This document shows, one piece after another, positions 16,612 to 24,752 of a stretch of DNA of 34,407 bases. How positions within the stretch are numbered: the first letter of the stretch is position 1; each line of letters opens with the position of its first letter. The notes below the pieces were generated by a model that was given only the letters and a program-made list of their open reading frames with translations, was not told where the DNA came from and did no database searches. The DNA comes from Clostridium sp. (GTDB taxonomy: Bacteria > Bacillota > Clostridia > Clostridiales > Clostridiaceae): the NCBI GenBank assembly GCA_031292145.1, contig JARLHR010000262.1, forward strand, positions 1 through 34,407. Direction: 5' to 3'. The position numbers were made by a program, and so were the translations under genes.

Positions 16612-16700
16612 ATTTTGGCAACCGGACGATCATAGAAAATAAAATTCTCCTTAGATTCACAGCTTTGCGGCCTTATTTTTCAATAAGTGTGCTAGTATCA
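16612..16700 (-). promoter_or_regulatory. cyclic di-GMP-I (GEMM) riboswitch
   Basis: Read on the minus strand, the order of class I c-di-GMP aptamer parts is present: GCACA (16688-16692), a stem CTTATT-GAAA-AATAAG with a GAAA tetraloop (16672-16687), CCGCAAAGC (16662-16670), the tetraloop-receptor halves CTAAG (16650-16654) and CTATGA (16630-16635), and CCGGTTGCC (16617-16625). GAAA loop plus CUAAG/UAUGA receptor plus GCAAAGC is the diagnostic combination. The first strand is less like the consensus than the rest. A terminator follows at 16544-16567 and the next gene on this strand is the MerR/coiled-coil protein. Confidence 0.8.
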
Positions 16701-16994
16701 TTTATATTTATAAAAATTAATAATTAATAATGTTTAATTTATGCTTTATATTGTAGAAAAATTAAAGAATTTTCACTATAAATATTTTTTGATTTCGACA
16801 AAAATTGTTTTAATTTATTTATATTATAATAAATATCCTTTAAATCTTTGTAAGTATAGTATAAAATTATAGTGTTATAAAATATTTCTAAAACCATTAT
16901 ATAATAAATATAGAAAATAAAAAATAAAAAGTTTAAAAATATTTCAAAGAATAAGAGAAATTAAGTATATATTAAATAAGTAGGGGGATAAATT
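16701..16994. other. AT-rich region upstream of the tubZ-like gene
   Basis: Almost pure A/T sequence with no ORF. It must hold the promoter of the tubZ-like gene and, on the other strand, that of the riboswitch. A TATAAT at 16825-16830 lacks a well-spaced -35. The run TTATAATAAATAT is roughly repeated near 16900-16915, but I do not see ordered iterons of the kind that make up tubC centromeres on plasmids. Confidence 0.45.
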
Positions 16995-18050
16995 ATGGAA
17001 AAGAGTAAAATATTATTGGTTGCATTAGGACAAGGTGCAGGTAATATAGTAGATGGTTTATTAAGTAAAAATAAGAGCTACAATGGATTATTTTTTAATA
17101 GCAGCTTATTTTATATAAAGCCATTAAAGAATGCTAATATAGATAAAAATGTTTATTTGTATCCAGGAACTGATGGTTCTGGAAGGGATAGAAACAGATC
17201 AAAAGAAATGATAAATGATAATGCAAATGCAATAGGGACTTTATTGAGAAAATATCCGCAGACAGAAGTTATGGTCGTTTTTACAAGTATGGCAGGCGGA
17301 ACAGGATCTGGAGCTATTAAAACTTTTATACAAATAGCTTCTGCGGCTATCCCTTCTACAAAAATAAATGTAGTGGCAATTCTACCAAGTTTAACAGAAG
17401 ATCAATTATCATTTAAAAATACTATAGAATGTTGGAATGATATTAATAGCGTAATTGATCTAATAAGTGATATTAAATTTGTTGATAATAATAAAAGAAA
17501 GACATATAAAGAAATAAATAATGAAGTAGTTGAGAGTTTAGATTTAGCATATAATCTAATGGGTATTCATGCTGATGGTAATATTGATAGGAAAGATTCA
17601 TTTAGAATAAATACAGCTGATGGAACAGGCATTGTTTTAAAACTTTATGATGGGTTAAAAGATGCAAAGAATGCTATAGATTTAGCTATAAAAAATAGTG
17701 TATTTGCACAACCAGATACATATGATTGTGATTATTTGGGTATAAATTTAAAAACAGATGGTTATCATCCAAATGAAGTTTCTAAATGTTTTGAAGTTTA
17801 TAGAAGTACATATATGACATATAATGATGAATTTAACGTAGTTGTTCTTGGAGGCTGTGAAATTCCTACACAATCAATTAAATTAATAAAAATGGCATTA
17901 GATGATAAATCTAAGAGAAAGTTATCAAGAGATAAAAAGAGAAGTCTTATTATAGATTTCGATGATGAAGGTATTAGTAAAGAAAATAATAGTAGAAGGG
18001 AAGAATCACATACAGGTAGTGATGAAAAGTTAGAGTTTTCTTTTGAATAA
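16995..18050 (+). CDS. TubZ-like tubulin/FtsZ-family GTPase
   Basis: A 351-residue protein. Motifs in order: GQGAGN at 12-17 (T1, phosphate), AGGTGSG at 100-106 (T4 tubulin signature), LPSLTED at 130-136 (T5), VDNNKRK at 163-169 (T6), and ADGNIDRKDS at 193-202 with Asp198 in the place of the catalytic T7 Asp. From memory the motifs and spacing follow TubZ of Clostridium botulinum phage c-st more closely than FtsZ (which has GGGTGTG). The tail has a basic patch (KSKRKLSRDKKR, 305-316) followed by an acidic end, as in TubZ, where it takes part in partner binding. TubZ filaments move plasmid or phage DNA bound by TubR at tubC; no tubR or phage gene is seen here. AGGGGGAT precedes the ATG. The divergent neighbour is a MerR/coiled-coil protein. 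Confidence 0.9.
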   Translation: MEKSKILLVALGQGAGNIVDGLLSKNKSYNGLFFNSSLFYIKPLKNANIDKNVYLYPGTDGSGRDRNRSKEMINDNANAIGTLLRKYPQTEVMVVFTSMAGGTGSGAIKTFIQIASAAIPSTKINVVAILPSLTEDQLSFKNTIECWNDINSVIDLISDIKFVDNNKRKTYKEINNEVVESLDLAYNLMGIHADGNIDRKDSFRINTADGTGIVLKLYDGLKDAKNAIDLAIKNSVFAQPDTYDCDYLGINLKTDGYHPNEVSKCFEVYRSTYMTYNDEFNVVVLGGCEIPTQSIKLIKMALDDKSKRKLSRDKKRSLIIDFDDEGISKENNSRREESHTGSDEKLEFSFE

Positions 18051-18218
18051 TGATATGTTTATGATATTTTAAAGCATTGAATTAATAATTAATCTATTCT
18101 GGTTTATTAGAGAGTTTGATAAAAATAATAAATGATTTAGCTGAAAAATAGGCTGAATTTACTTTGAAATTCTAATTTGCATATTATATTTAAATTGAGA
18201 TAAATAATTTGCTACACA

Positions 18219-18257
18219 ATAAAAGCCTCAGTCAATTGAAATGTCTGAGGCTTTTAT
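18219..18257. terminator. bidirectional terminator
   Basis: ATAAAAGCCTCAG (18219-18231) pairs perfectly with CTGAGGCTTTTAT (18245-18257). It ends just before the stop of the minus-strand BFD-like gene and lies about 170 bases after the tubZ-like gene. Confidence 0.87.
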
Positions 18258-18261
18258 AAAT

Positions 18262-18483
18262 TTATTCATTTTTATACTGTCTTATTAATTCACATATTCG
18301 AGGTGAACAATTTTTACCCTTGCAAGGCCCATTTCCAGCACCAGTAGCTTTTTGAACTTCTTCTATAGTTGAAGCACCATTTTTAATTGCTTCTTTAATT
18401 TTAGCGCGAGTAATTATTTTACAGGTACAAGTTTTTGTTAATTTATCTAAAATAGCTTCACTTAAGTTATTATCCATATACAT
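18262..18483 (-). CDS. BFD-like [2Fe-2S]-binding small protein
   Basis: A 73-residue protein with the bacterioferritin-associated ferredoxin pattern: CTCK (Cys19, Cys21), then TRAKIKEAIKNGASTIEEVQ, then AGNGPCKGKNC (Cys54, Cys59) that completes a four-cysteine [2Fe-2S] site. Such domains occur alone or at the end of dehydrogenases; the partner here is unknown, since no bacterioferritin is nearby. AAGGAGAAT lies five bases before the ATG. Confidence 0.85.
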   Translation of the reverse strand: MYMDNNLSEAILDKLTKTCTCKIITRAKIKEAIKNGASTIEEVQKATGAGNGPCKGKNCSPRICELIRQYKNE

Positions 18484-18591
18484 AATTCTCCTTAAAATAA
18501 ATTGATTTTAGATAATTAAATCACTTCATTATGAAATGGTCAATAATTTTATTTAATAACAACCTGCTATGCAGGCTAGCTTTAAATAAGT

Positions 18592-18960
18592 CTATTTGTA
18601 TATTAGATGTTTATAAAACCAATGACCAGATTGTAATCCTAAAACCATTGCTAATTTAAATAAGCATATAGTTGATATTCCAGCTAGAATTCCAGTTATT
18701 AGACGTCTAAAGTTTGTGCTTTTAAAGTATCCGAGATATTGTCCAGTGCCATCAATTATTAAAGGTACAATTAGTGACAATTCTATATATGTATTTAGGA
18801 AATTAAAAAAGATAATGTAAATAATTCCAACAATATAACCTATTAAAATTCCAGTACATCTAGCACATATAGGAAACTGATGACATCTGAAGAAAAAAGA
18901 TCTTTCAGGAATTCTATGGCAAAAGAACATATAATGAAGAAGTTTTTGATAAGTGAACAT
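18592..18960 (-). CDS. DUF2085 membrane protein
   Basis: A 122-residue membrane protein with three or four hydrophobic segments. The N-terminal pattern CHRIPERSFFFRCHQFPICA then RCTGILIGY identifies the DUF2085 family, in which conserved Cys and His residues face a possible metal or redox site. Function is unknown. It starts five bases after the stop of the zinc-ribbon gene and has no strong ribosome site of its own (GGAAG lies about 16 bases upstream), so it is probably translated by coupling. A small hairpin CCTGC-tat-GCAGG (18563-18575) lies beyond its stop. Confidence 0.85.
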   Translation of the reverse strand: MFTYQKLLHYMFFCHRIPERSFFFRCHQFPICARCTGILIGYIVGIIYIIFFNFLNTYIELSLIVPLIIDGTGQYLGYFKSTNFRRLITGILAGISTICLFKLAMVLGLQSGHWFYKHLIYK

Positions 18961-18965
18961 CTATA

Positions 18966-19274
18966 CTATATTCTTCCGTGACTTCCCATACTTCCAATAA
19001 TACCAAGAACAAAAAATAATACATAGAAAATAACCCAAGCTACTATTCCACCTATCATCCATTTACATATTAAGCTAGCGCTATTTGGTTTTTCGTCTTT
19101 CCATAGAAAGTATAAAACTAAGCCTACAACAGGGAAACAACAAGAAACAGCTCCAGCTAAATGGGATGGATTGTCTAACTTTTTAGAAGCACTTCTTTTT
19201 TCAGTAGCTACACCACAGTGTATACATACATCAGCATTATCATCGATTTCTTGTCCACAATTTTTACAAAACAT
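18966..19274 (-). CDS. zinc-ribbon membrane protein
   Basis: A 102-residue protein. The N-terminus has a zinc ribbon of two CxxC knuckles (CKNC at 3-6, CIHC at 17-20), followed by a short linker and two hydrophobic segments (about 42-57 and 71-95) and a Gly-rich tail. This build is common in Firmicutes and has no assigned role. AAGGAGGAAA precedes the ATG. It is the first gene of a two-gene operon with the DUF2085 protein. Confidence 0.85.
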   Translation of the reverse strand: MFCKNCGQEIDDNADVCIHCGVATEKRSASKKLDNPSHLAGAVSCCFPVVGLVLYFLWKDEKPNSASLICKWMIGGIVAWVIFYVLFFVLGIIGSMGSHGRI

Positions 19275-19464
19275 TATATTTCCTCCTTAAATAATTCATA
19301 CTAATAACTATATTAGTAGATATATTACACCATTAATAGAGGTTATGAGTAAGTATGTAAATATATTCACAACAATAAATATAATTTTGGGTAGATTAAT
19401 TATTGCATTAAACTAATATTATGAAATTGATAGAAATAAAAAATAATCAGTAATTCACTAGTAA

Positions 19465-19493
19465 TTGACATTTAAAAATCATTAATATATAAT
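19465..19493 (+). promoter_or_regulatory. consensus sigma-A promoter of ileS leader
   Basis: TTGACA (19465-19470) and TATAAT (19488-19493) with a 17-bp spacer. It sits just before the T-box leader, so transcription should start near 19500. Confidence 0.88.
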
Positions 19494-19500
19494 GATTACA

Positions 19501-19764
19501 ATAAAAAGACTATGATTAGGAAAAGTATCTTAGATAATATTTTTAGAGAGTAGCTGTTCGGTGCAAAGCTATAATAAATCTTGGAGAAAATCACCTAGGA
19601 GTTGGAGACTGAAAGGCATATGCTGAATAAGTCATCACGTAACAGCCTGCGTTAAAGGATAGAGTATGTATGTACTTGAAATAAAGCATTTAATTTTTAT
19701 GTTTAAATGTTTAACCTTAGGTGGTTTGCGAATTCAACTTCGTCCTGTGGGATGGAGTTTTTTT
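19501..19764 (+). promoter_or_regulatory. T-box leader of ileS
   Basis: AGAGAG (19545-19550) opens stem I, whose upper helix pairs TAGCT with AGCTA. GAAAATCACC follows; ATC at 19590-19592 is the likely Ile specifier, since it takes the same place as ATG in the metG leader (GAAG-ATG-GTC). The T-box AACCTTAGGTGGTTTGCG is at 19713-19730; its TGGT can pair with the free ACCA end of uncharged tRNA-Ile. The terminator stem AACTTCGTCC/GGATGGAGTT (19736-19759) ends in a T-run to 19764. Low tRNA-Ile charging should give read-through into ileS. Confidence 0.92.
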
Positions 19765-19860
19765 ATGTATAAAGCAAAATTATAGGATTTTTGAAGTCTA
19801 AAGAACTAAAAATTGTTAATTTTTGATTATTAATTGAAAAAAAGAAAGGGGAATTTTTAA

Positions 19861-22800
19861 ATGTACAATAAAGTAGATTCGTCAAAAGGTACCGTCAATA
19901 TGGAAAAAGATATAGCAAAGCTTTGGCAAAAAAAAGATATTATACAAAAGAGCTTTGATTCAAATCAAGATGGGGAGTATTTTACTTTCTATGATGGACC
20001 TCCAACAGCAAATGGAAAACCTCATGTTGGACATATTTTAACAAGAGTTATGAAAGATATAATCCCAAGATATAAGGTTATGAAAGGATATAGAGTTCTA
20101 AGAAAAGCTGGATGGGATACTCATGGATTACCAGTAGAATTGGAAATAGAAAAGAAACTTGGAATTTCAGGGAAGGAACAAATTGAAGATTTCGGTGTAG
20201 AAAAATTTATCAAAGAATGTAAGGATAGTGTATTTTCATATGTTAGTTTATGGGAAGAGATGTCACGTCAAATAGGATATTGGGTTGATATGGAAGACCC
20301 ATATGTAACTTATCATGATGACTATATAGAATCAGAATGGTGGGCATTAAAGAAATTATGGGATAAAGGTTTACTATACAAAGGTCATAAGGTAATGCCT
20401 TACTGTCCAAGATGTGGAACTGCCTTATCATCTCACGAAGTTGCTCAAGGATATAAGGATGTTAAAGATTTAACTGCAATAGCTAAGTTTAAAGTAAGAG
20501 GAGAAGACAATAGGTATATTCTTGCTTGGACAACAACTCCTTGGACATTACCATCAAATTTAGCATTATGTATAAATAAGGCTTACACATATGTTGATGT
20601 TAAAGTTGATGATGAAGTTTTTGTATTAGCTAAGGACTTAATAGGAGCAGTTCTTGGAGATAGAGAATATGAAGTAATTAGAGAATATAAAGGTGAAGAA
20701 TTATTAGGTACTGAATATGAGCAATTAATGCCTTTTGGTAAGGTAGAAGGAAAAGCATTTGTTGTAATTCATGGAGATTATGTAACATTAACAGATGGTA
20801 CTGGTATAGTACACATTGCACCAGCTTATGGTGAAGATGATAGCTTTGTTGCTAAACAAAATGGCATTACATTTATAAATTTAGTAGATGCAAGTGGTAA
20901 TTTCGTTTCAGAGGTAACTCCATGGGCAGGAAAATTTGTTAAGAAGTGTGATGAAAGCATCTGTAATTACTTAGAAGAAAATAATAAATTATTTAATAAG
21001 CACAAACATCTTCACTCATATCCTCATTGTTGGAGATGTGATACTCCACTATTATACTATCCAAAGGATAGCTGGTTTGTTGCAATGACTCAAATGAGAG
21101 ATAAATTACTTGAAAATAATAATAAAGTAAATTGGTATCCTGATAACATTAGAACAGGAAGATTTGGTAAGTTCCTTGAAAATGTTATTGACTGGGGTAT
21201 TTCAAGAGATAGATACTGGGGAACGCCACTTCCAATATGGCAATGTGAATGTGGTCATAGAGAATGTATTGGAAGCAGAGCTGAATTAGAAGAAAAAGCA
21301 ACTACAGATTGCAAGGGAATTGAATTACACAAACCATATGTTGATGGAATCAAGATAAAATGTTCTGAATGTGGTAAGGAAATGGCGAGAACTAATGAAG
21401 TAATTGACTGCTGGTTTGATTCAGGATCAATGCCTTTTGCACAATGGCACTATCCATTTGAAAATAAAGAAAAATTTGAAAGGAACTTTCCGGCTCAATT
21501 TATATCAGAAGCTGTGGATCAAACGAGAGGATGGTTCTATACATTAATGGCATTATCAACTTGTCTTTTTGATACGAATCCATTTGAAAACTGTATAGTA
21601 TTAGGTCACGTATTAGATAAAAAGGGACTTAAGATGTCTAAATCTAAGGGAAATGTTGTTGACCCATTTGAAGTATTAAACAGTCAAGGTGCAGATGCTA
21701 CAAGATGGCATTTCTACACTGCAAGTGCTCCATGGTTACCAACAAGGTTCTCTATAGATGATGTTGCAGAAACTCAAAGAAAGTTCTTAGGAACATTATG
21801 GAATGTATATTCATTCTATGTTTTATATGCTGAAATAGATAATTTTGATCCAACAAATTATGCAGATTTTGTTTCTGATAATGTAATGGATAAATGGATT
21901 ATATCTAAATTAAATACATTAATAGAAACAGTTGATGATGGATTAAACACTTATAAGATTACTCAAGCAGCTTTAGCTATTGAAGATTTTACTGATGAAT
22001 TATCAAATTGGTATGTAAGAAGAAATAGATCAAGATACTGGTCACAAGAATTAACAAATGATAAGATTGGTGCTTATGTAACATTATATAAAGTGTTAAC
22101 TAATTTAGTTAAAGTAGCATCACCATTTGTACCATTTATGACAGAAGAAATTTATCAAAATCTAGTTGTAAATCTTGATAATAATGCACCAGAAAGTATT
22201 CATTTATGCGCTTGGCCACAAGTTAATAAAGAAGCTATAAACAAAGAGTTAGAAAAGGAAATGGATTTAGCATATACATTAGTTAAGCTTGGAAGAAGTG
22301 CTAGAAATGCTGCTAATATTAAAAATAGACAGCCACTTTCAGAATTACTTATTTCAACAAAATCACTTCCAGAATATTATGGGGATATAGTAAAAGAAGA
22401 GTTAAATATTAAGATGGTTGAGCTTGGAGCAGATTTATCTAAATATGTTAACTTTGAAATAAAACCTAATCTACCTGTTATAGGTAAGGCGTATGGTAAA
22501 TTAATTCCTCAAATTAGAAAAGCAATTTCAGAAAAGAACCAAATGGAATTAGCTCAAAAGATTCAAAATGGTGGAAGTGAAACTATCAATGTTGAAGGTA
22601 CAGAAATAGTTCTTACAAATGAAAATCTTTTAGTTACAATGCAAGGATTAGAAGGTTACGCATTTGCTGGAGAAGGTGAACTAGGAGTTGTTTTAGATAC
22701 AACAGTAACACCAGAACTTCAAGAAGAAGGTCATGTAAGAGAAATTATTTCAAAGATTCAAAACATGAGAAAAGATAAAGGCTTTGAAGTTGCAGATAAG

Positions 22801-22974
22801 ATAAATCTTTATGTAGCAAACAATGATATGTTGCTAGAAGTTATTAAGAAATTTGAAGAAACAATTAAGAAAGAGACTTTAACTTCTGAAGTTACTTACA
22901 ACAAAGAAGTAGAATATTCAGAAACAGTTATCAATGGTGAAACATTAAGCATGACGGTAGAAGTTATAAAATAA
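19861..22974 (+). CDS. ileS: isoleucyl-tRNA synthetase, type 2
   Basis: A 1037-residue class I synthetase that joins Ile to tRNA-Ile. The HIGH motif appears as HVGH (55-58) in [13 protein letters not shown], and KMSKS is at 591-595. The CP1 editing domain includes TTPWTLPSN (from about 224). Cysteine pairs CPRC (182-185), CWRC, CECG and CSECG are visible. The sequence has the look of the second, eukaryote-like type of bacterial IleRS (about 1040 residues, lacking the C-terminal zinc finger of the E. coli type), a type linked in the literature to natural mupirocin resistance. AAAGGGGAA precedes the ATG. It is controlled by the T-box upstream and ends at a strong hairpin. Confidence 0.97.
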   Translation: MYNKVDSSKGTVNMEKDIAKLWQKKDIIQKSFDSNQDGEYFTFYDGPPTANGKPHVGHILTRVMKDIIPRYKVMKGYRVLRKAGWDTHGLPVELEIEKKLGISGKEQIEDFGVEKFIKECKDSVFSYVSLWEEMSRQIGYWVDMEDPYVTYHDDYIESEWWALKKLWDKGLLYKGHKVMPYCPRCGTALSSHEVAQGYKDVKDLTAIAKFKVRGEDNRYILAWTTTPWTLPSNLALCINKAYTYVDVKVDDEVFVLAKDLIGAVLGDREYEVIREYKGEELLGTEYEQLMPFGKVEGKAFVVIHGDYVTLTDGTGIVHIAPAYGEDDSFVAKQNGITFINLVDASGNFVSEVTPWAGKFVKKCDESICNYLEENNKLFNKHKHLHSYPHCWRCDTPLLYYPKDSWFVAMTQMRDKLLENNNKVNWYPDNIRTGRFGKFLENVIDWGISRDRYWGTPLPIWQCECGHRECIGSRAELEEKATTDCKGIELHKPYVDGIKIKCSECGKEMARTNEVIDCWFDSGSMPFAQWHYPFENKEKFERNFPAQFISEAVDQTRGWFYTLMALSTCLFDTNPFENCIVLGHVLDKKGLKMSKSKGNVVDPFEVLNSQGADATRWHFYTASAPWLPTRFSIDDVAETQRKFLGTLWNVYSFYVLYAEIDNFDPTNYADFVSDNVMDKWIISKLNTLIETVDDGLNTYKITQAALAIEDFTDELSNWYVRRNRSRYWSQELTNDKIGAYVTLYKVLTNLVKVASPFVPFMTEEIYQNLVVNLDNNAPESIHLCAWPQVNKEAINKELEKEMDLAYTLVKLGRSARNAANIKNRQPLSELLISTKSLPEYYGDIVKEELNIKMVELGADLSKYVNFEIKPNLPVIGKAYGKLIPQIRKAISEKNQMELAQKIQNGGSETINVEGTEIVLTNENLLVTMQGLEGYAFAGEGELGVVLDTTVTPELQEEGHVREIISKIQNMRKDKGFEVADKINLYVANNDMLLEVIKKFEETIKKETLTSEVTYNKEVEYSETVINGETLSMTVEVIK

Positions 22975-22981
22975 TGAAGTA

Positions 22982-23016
22982 GGCTAGGAATTTCAGTTTT
23001 TTTAAAATTCCTAGCC
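22982..23016 (+). terminator. hairpin terminator of ileS
   Basis: GGCTAGGAATTT (22982-22993) pairs perfectly with AAATTCCTAGCC (23005-23016). It lies 8 bases after the ileS stop; the T content after it is modest. Confidence 0.82.
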
Positions 23017-23159
23017 CATTTATATTAATTAGCTTGCACTAAATATAAATTATAATTAAGTTTATATAAATTAATCAGAATTTTTACATATTATTTTAAG
23101 AAAAACTTTTAAGTAATTAAACAAACTGATAAATTAAAGATTAGAATCTGTGATTTTTG

Positions 23160-23229
23160 ACAAAACTTATGATATAATAAAAATTTATTATAAGTTTTGT
23201 TGATTTATAATGTAATATGTTAGTATAAT
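23160..23229 (+). promoter_or_regulatory. ccpA-like gene promoter with upstream inverted repeat
   Basis: TTGATT (23200-23205) and TATAAT (23224-23229) with an 18-bp spacer form a likely sigma-A promoter. Just upstream, ACAAAACTTAT (23160-23170) and ATAAGTTTTGT (23190-23200) form a perfect 11-bp inverted repeat with a 19-base spacer that touches the -35. It is not a cre site (no central CG), so if it is an operator it belongs to another regulator. Confidence 0.65.
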
Positions 23230-23265
23230 AGAAATATCTAGAAAAATTCAAAGGAGGAATAAAGA

Positions 23266-24264
23266 ATGGCTACTTCTATTAAGGATGTTGCAAAGGAAGC
23301 CGGAGTATCAATTGCAACGGTTTCTAGAGTTTTAAATGATATCGATGTAGTAAACGAAGATACTAAGAAAAAAGTTTTAGATGCTATAAAAAAACTTGGA
23401 TATAGACCTAATATAGTTGCAAGAAGTTTAAAAACTCAAAGAACAAAAACAATTGGAATTTTACTTCCAGATATATCAAATCAACTTTATCCGGAAATCG
23501 TAAGAGGTGCAGAAGATGTTTCCAATATATACGATTACAACATAATATTGTGTAATTCAGACCTTGACATAGAAAAGGAAAAAGAATATTTAAGAGTACT
23601 TAAAGAGAAGATGGTAGATGGTGTAATCTATATGAGTAGTTCTCTTAACTCAGAAATATTAGAATTAATTAACGAACTAGATTTAAAAACAGTATTAGTT
23701 GAGACTAAAGATAAAGAAGGATTATTACCAAGCGTAACTATTGATAATGTTAGAGCTAGTTATGATAGCACAAAGTTATTAATTGAAAAGGGAATCAAGG
23801 AAATTGCTTTTATAGGAACTGAAAAAGATAACAGAAATGCTTGGGGAGATAGATATGTCGGATATGAAAATGCTATGAAGGAAGCAGGAATAGAAATAGA
23901 TTCTGAATTAGTTTATCTTAGTTCAATGAAAGTGAAAAGTGGATATGAAGGAATACAAAAATTCTTAAAGCAAAATAAGAAGTTCAAAGGTGTTGTATGT
24001 GCATCTGATGATATTGCAATGGGAGCAATAAATGCTTTAAGAGATAATAAATTAAGTATTCCAGAAGATGTAAGTGTTGTAGGATTTAACGATAATTATG
24101 CTGCGTCAATATTCTATCCAAAGATCACAACAATTTCCCAACCAACTTATGATATGGGTTCAGTTGCCATGAGAATGCTTATAAAGCTATTAAATAAGAA
24201 GGAACTAGAAGAACCACACTATGTTTTAGAACATCAGCTAGTTGAAAGAGAAAGCACAATTTAA
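23266..24264 (+). CDS. ccpA: LacI-family regulator, probably catabolite control protein A
   Basis: A 332-residue repressor. Residues 3-25 are the LacI helix-turn-helix (SIKDVAKEAGVSIATVSRVL), the hinge helix lies near 48-57 (NIVARSLKTQ), and the rest is a periplasmic-binding-protein-like core. The segment YDMGSVAMRMLIKLL near residue 300 resembles the part of B. subtilis CcpA that contacts HPr-Ser-P, and the length is the same (about 333). From memory ccpA also lies beside ileS in C. acetobutylicum. CcpA controls carbon catabolite genes through cre sites. A sugar-specific LacI paralogue is the alternative; no sugar transport genes are nearby. The ribosome site is AAAGGAGGA. Confidence 0.8.
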   Translation: MATSIKDVAKEAGVSIATVSRVLNDIDVVNEDTKKKVLDAIKKLGYRPNIVARSLKTQRTKTIGILLPDISNQLYPEIVRGAEDVSNIYDYNIILCNSDLDIEKEKEYLRVLKEKMVDGVIYMSSSLNSEILELINELDLKTVLVETKDKEGLLPSVTIDNVRASYDSTKLLIEKGIKEIAFIGTEKDNRNAWGDRYVGYENAMKEAGIEIDSELVYLSSMKVKSGYEGIQKFLKQNKKFKGVVCASDDIAMGAINALRDNKLSIPEDVSVVGFNDNYAASIFYPKITTISQPTYDMGSVAMRMLIKLLNKKELEEPHYVLEHQLVERESTI

Positions 24265-24266
24265 TC

Positions 24267-24368
24267 CTTAAGTACAAACTTAAGAAATTCTGAAAGAATT
24301 TCAACTAGATTGATAATTGTAAAGTATATAATATAAAAAGCACAGATAAAAATATTATCTGTGCTTTT
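24267..24368. terminator. tandem small hairpins and bidirectional terminator after ccpA
   Basis: CTTAAGT-acaa-ACTTAAG (24267-24284) and GAAATTC-tgaaa-GAATTTC (24284-24302) come first. The main stem AAAAGCACAGATAA (24336-24349) with TTATCTGTGCTTTT (24355-24368) has a 5-base loop and T/A ends, serving both the ccpA-like gene and the convergent small gene. Confidence 0.83.
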
Positions 24369-24384
24369 ATATATTTTATGTAGT

Positions 24385-24573
24385 TTAAAGGATTCCTTCA
24401 CTTTTTAAAATATCTTCTAATTTTTGAACTCTAGATGATAAATTAATAAACTTTTCTTTCAATTGTTCTTTTGAAGAAGGTTTATCATCATTTACGAATT
24501 TCTCCATATCTTCCACAGTCTTTAAAGCTTCCTCTACATCTTGTTGAGCTATTTTTAAATTAGAATCGTTCAT
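24385..24573 (-). CDS. small acidic coiled-coil protein, function unknown
   Basis: A 62-residue, highly charged, wholly helical protein. Leu, Val and Ile spacing in VEEALKTVEDMEKFV and in KEKFINLSSRVQKLEDILK suggests two helices that could pair as a coiled coil. There is no signal peptide, membrane segment or cysteine. AAAGGAGAA lies before the ATG and a terminator follows, so it is a real monocistronic gene, but I do not recognise its role. Confidence 0.78.
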   Translation of the reverse strand: MNDSNLKIAQQDVEEALKTVEDMEKFVNDDKPSSKEQLKEKFINLSSRVQKLEDILKSEGIL

Positions 24574-24603
24574 AAAAATTCTCCTTTTAATTTAATATGT
24601 TCA

Positions 24604-24671
24604 GGCATATTAAAAAATAATCTGCAAGCATACATGGCGTATCGTTCACTTATTATTTTATTTCACATGCC
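24604..24671. repeat. 68-bp inverted-repeat element, related to 5659-5875
   Basis: The left end GGCATATTAAAAAATAAT (24604-24621) and the right end, read on the minus strand as GGCATGTGAAATAAAATAAT (from 24671), are imperfect inverted repeats. The right end matches the right end of the 217-bp element at most positions. The centre has only a small ATAC/GTAT stem. It lies upstream of spmA and of the small coiled-coil gene. Confidence 0.68.
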
Positions 24672-24752
24672 CTAGTAATTATATCCTATCACTACTAAAA
24701 AATAAGTGCAAGGAATATAAATGTAAAGAATAACTATACTATGGGGGAGAAC

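Noticed and set aside
16442-16660. 72-codon open frame on the minus strand between the MerR-like and tubZ-like genes
   Set aside because: It overlaps the riboswitch and its terminator, has no ribosome site and an odd Tyr/Ile-rich composition; the RNA structure explains the sequence better.
16701-16994. tubC-like centromere iterons upstream of the tubZ-like gene
   Set aside because: The region is AT-rich with loose similarity only; I could not find ordered direct repeats of fixed spacing.
16995-18050. The tubulin-like gene as the main ftsZ
   Set aside because: It has AGGTGSG rather than GGGTGTG, follows TubZ in its other motifs, lacks the FtsZ C-terminal FtsA/ZipA-binding peptide, and is not in a division cluster.
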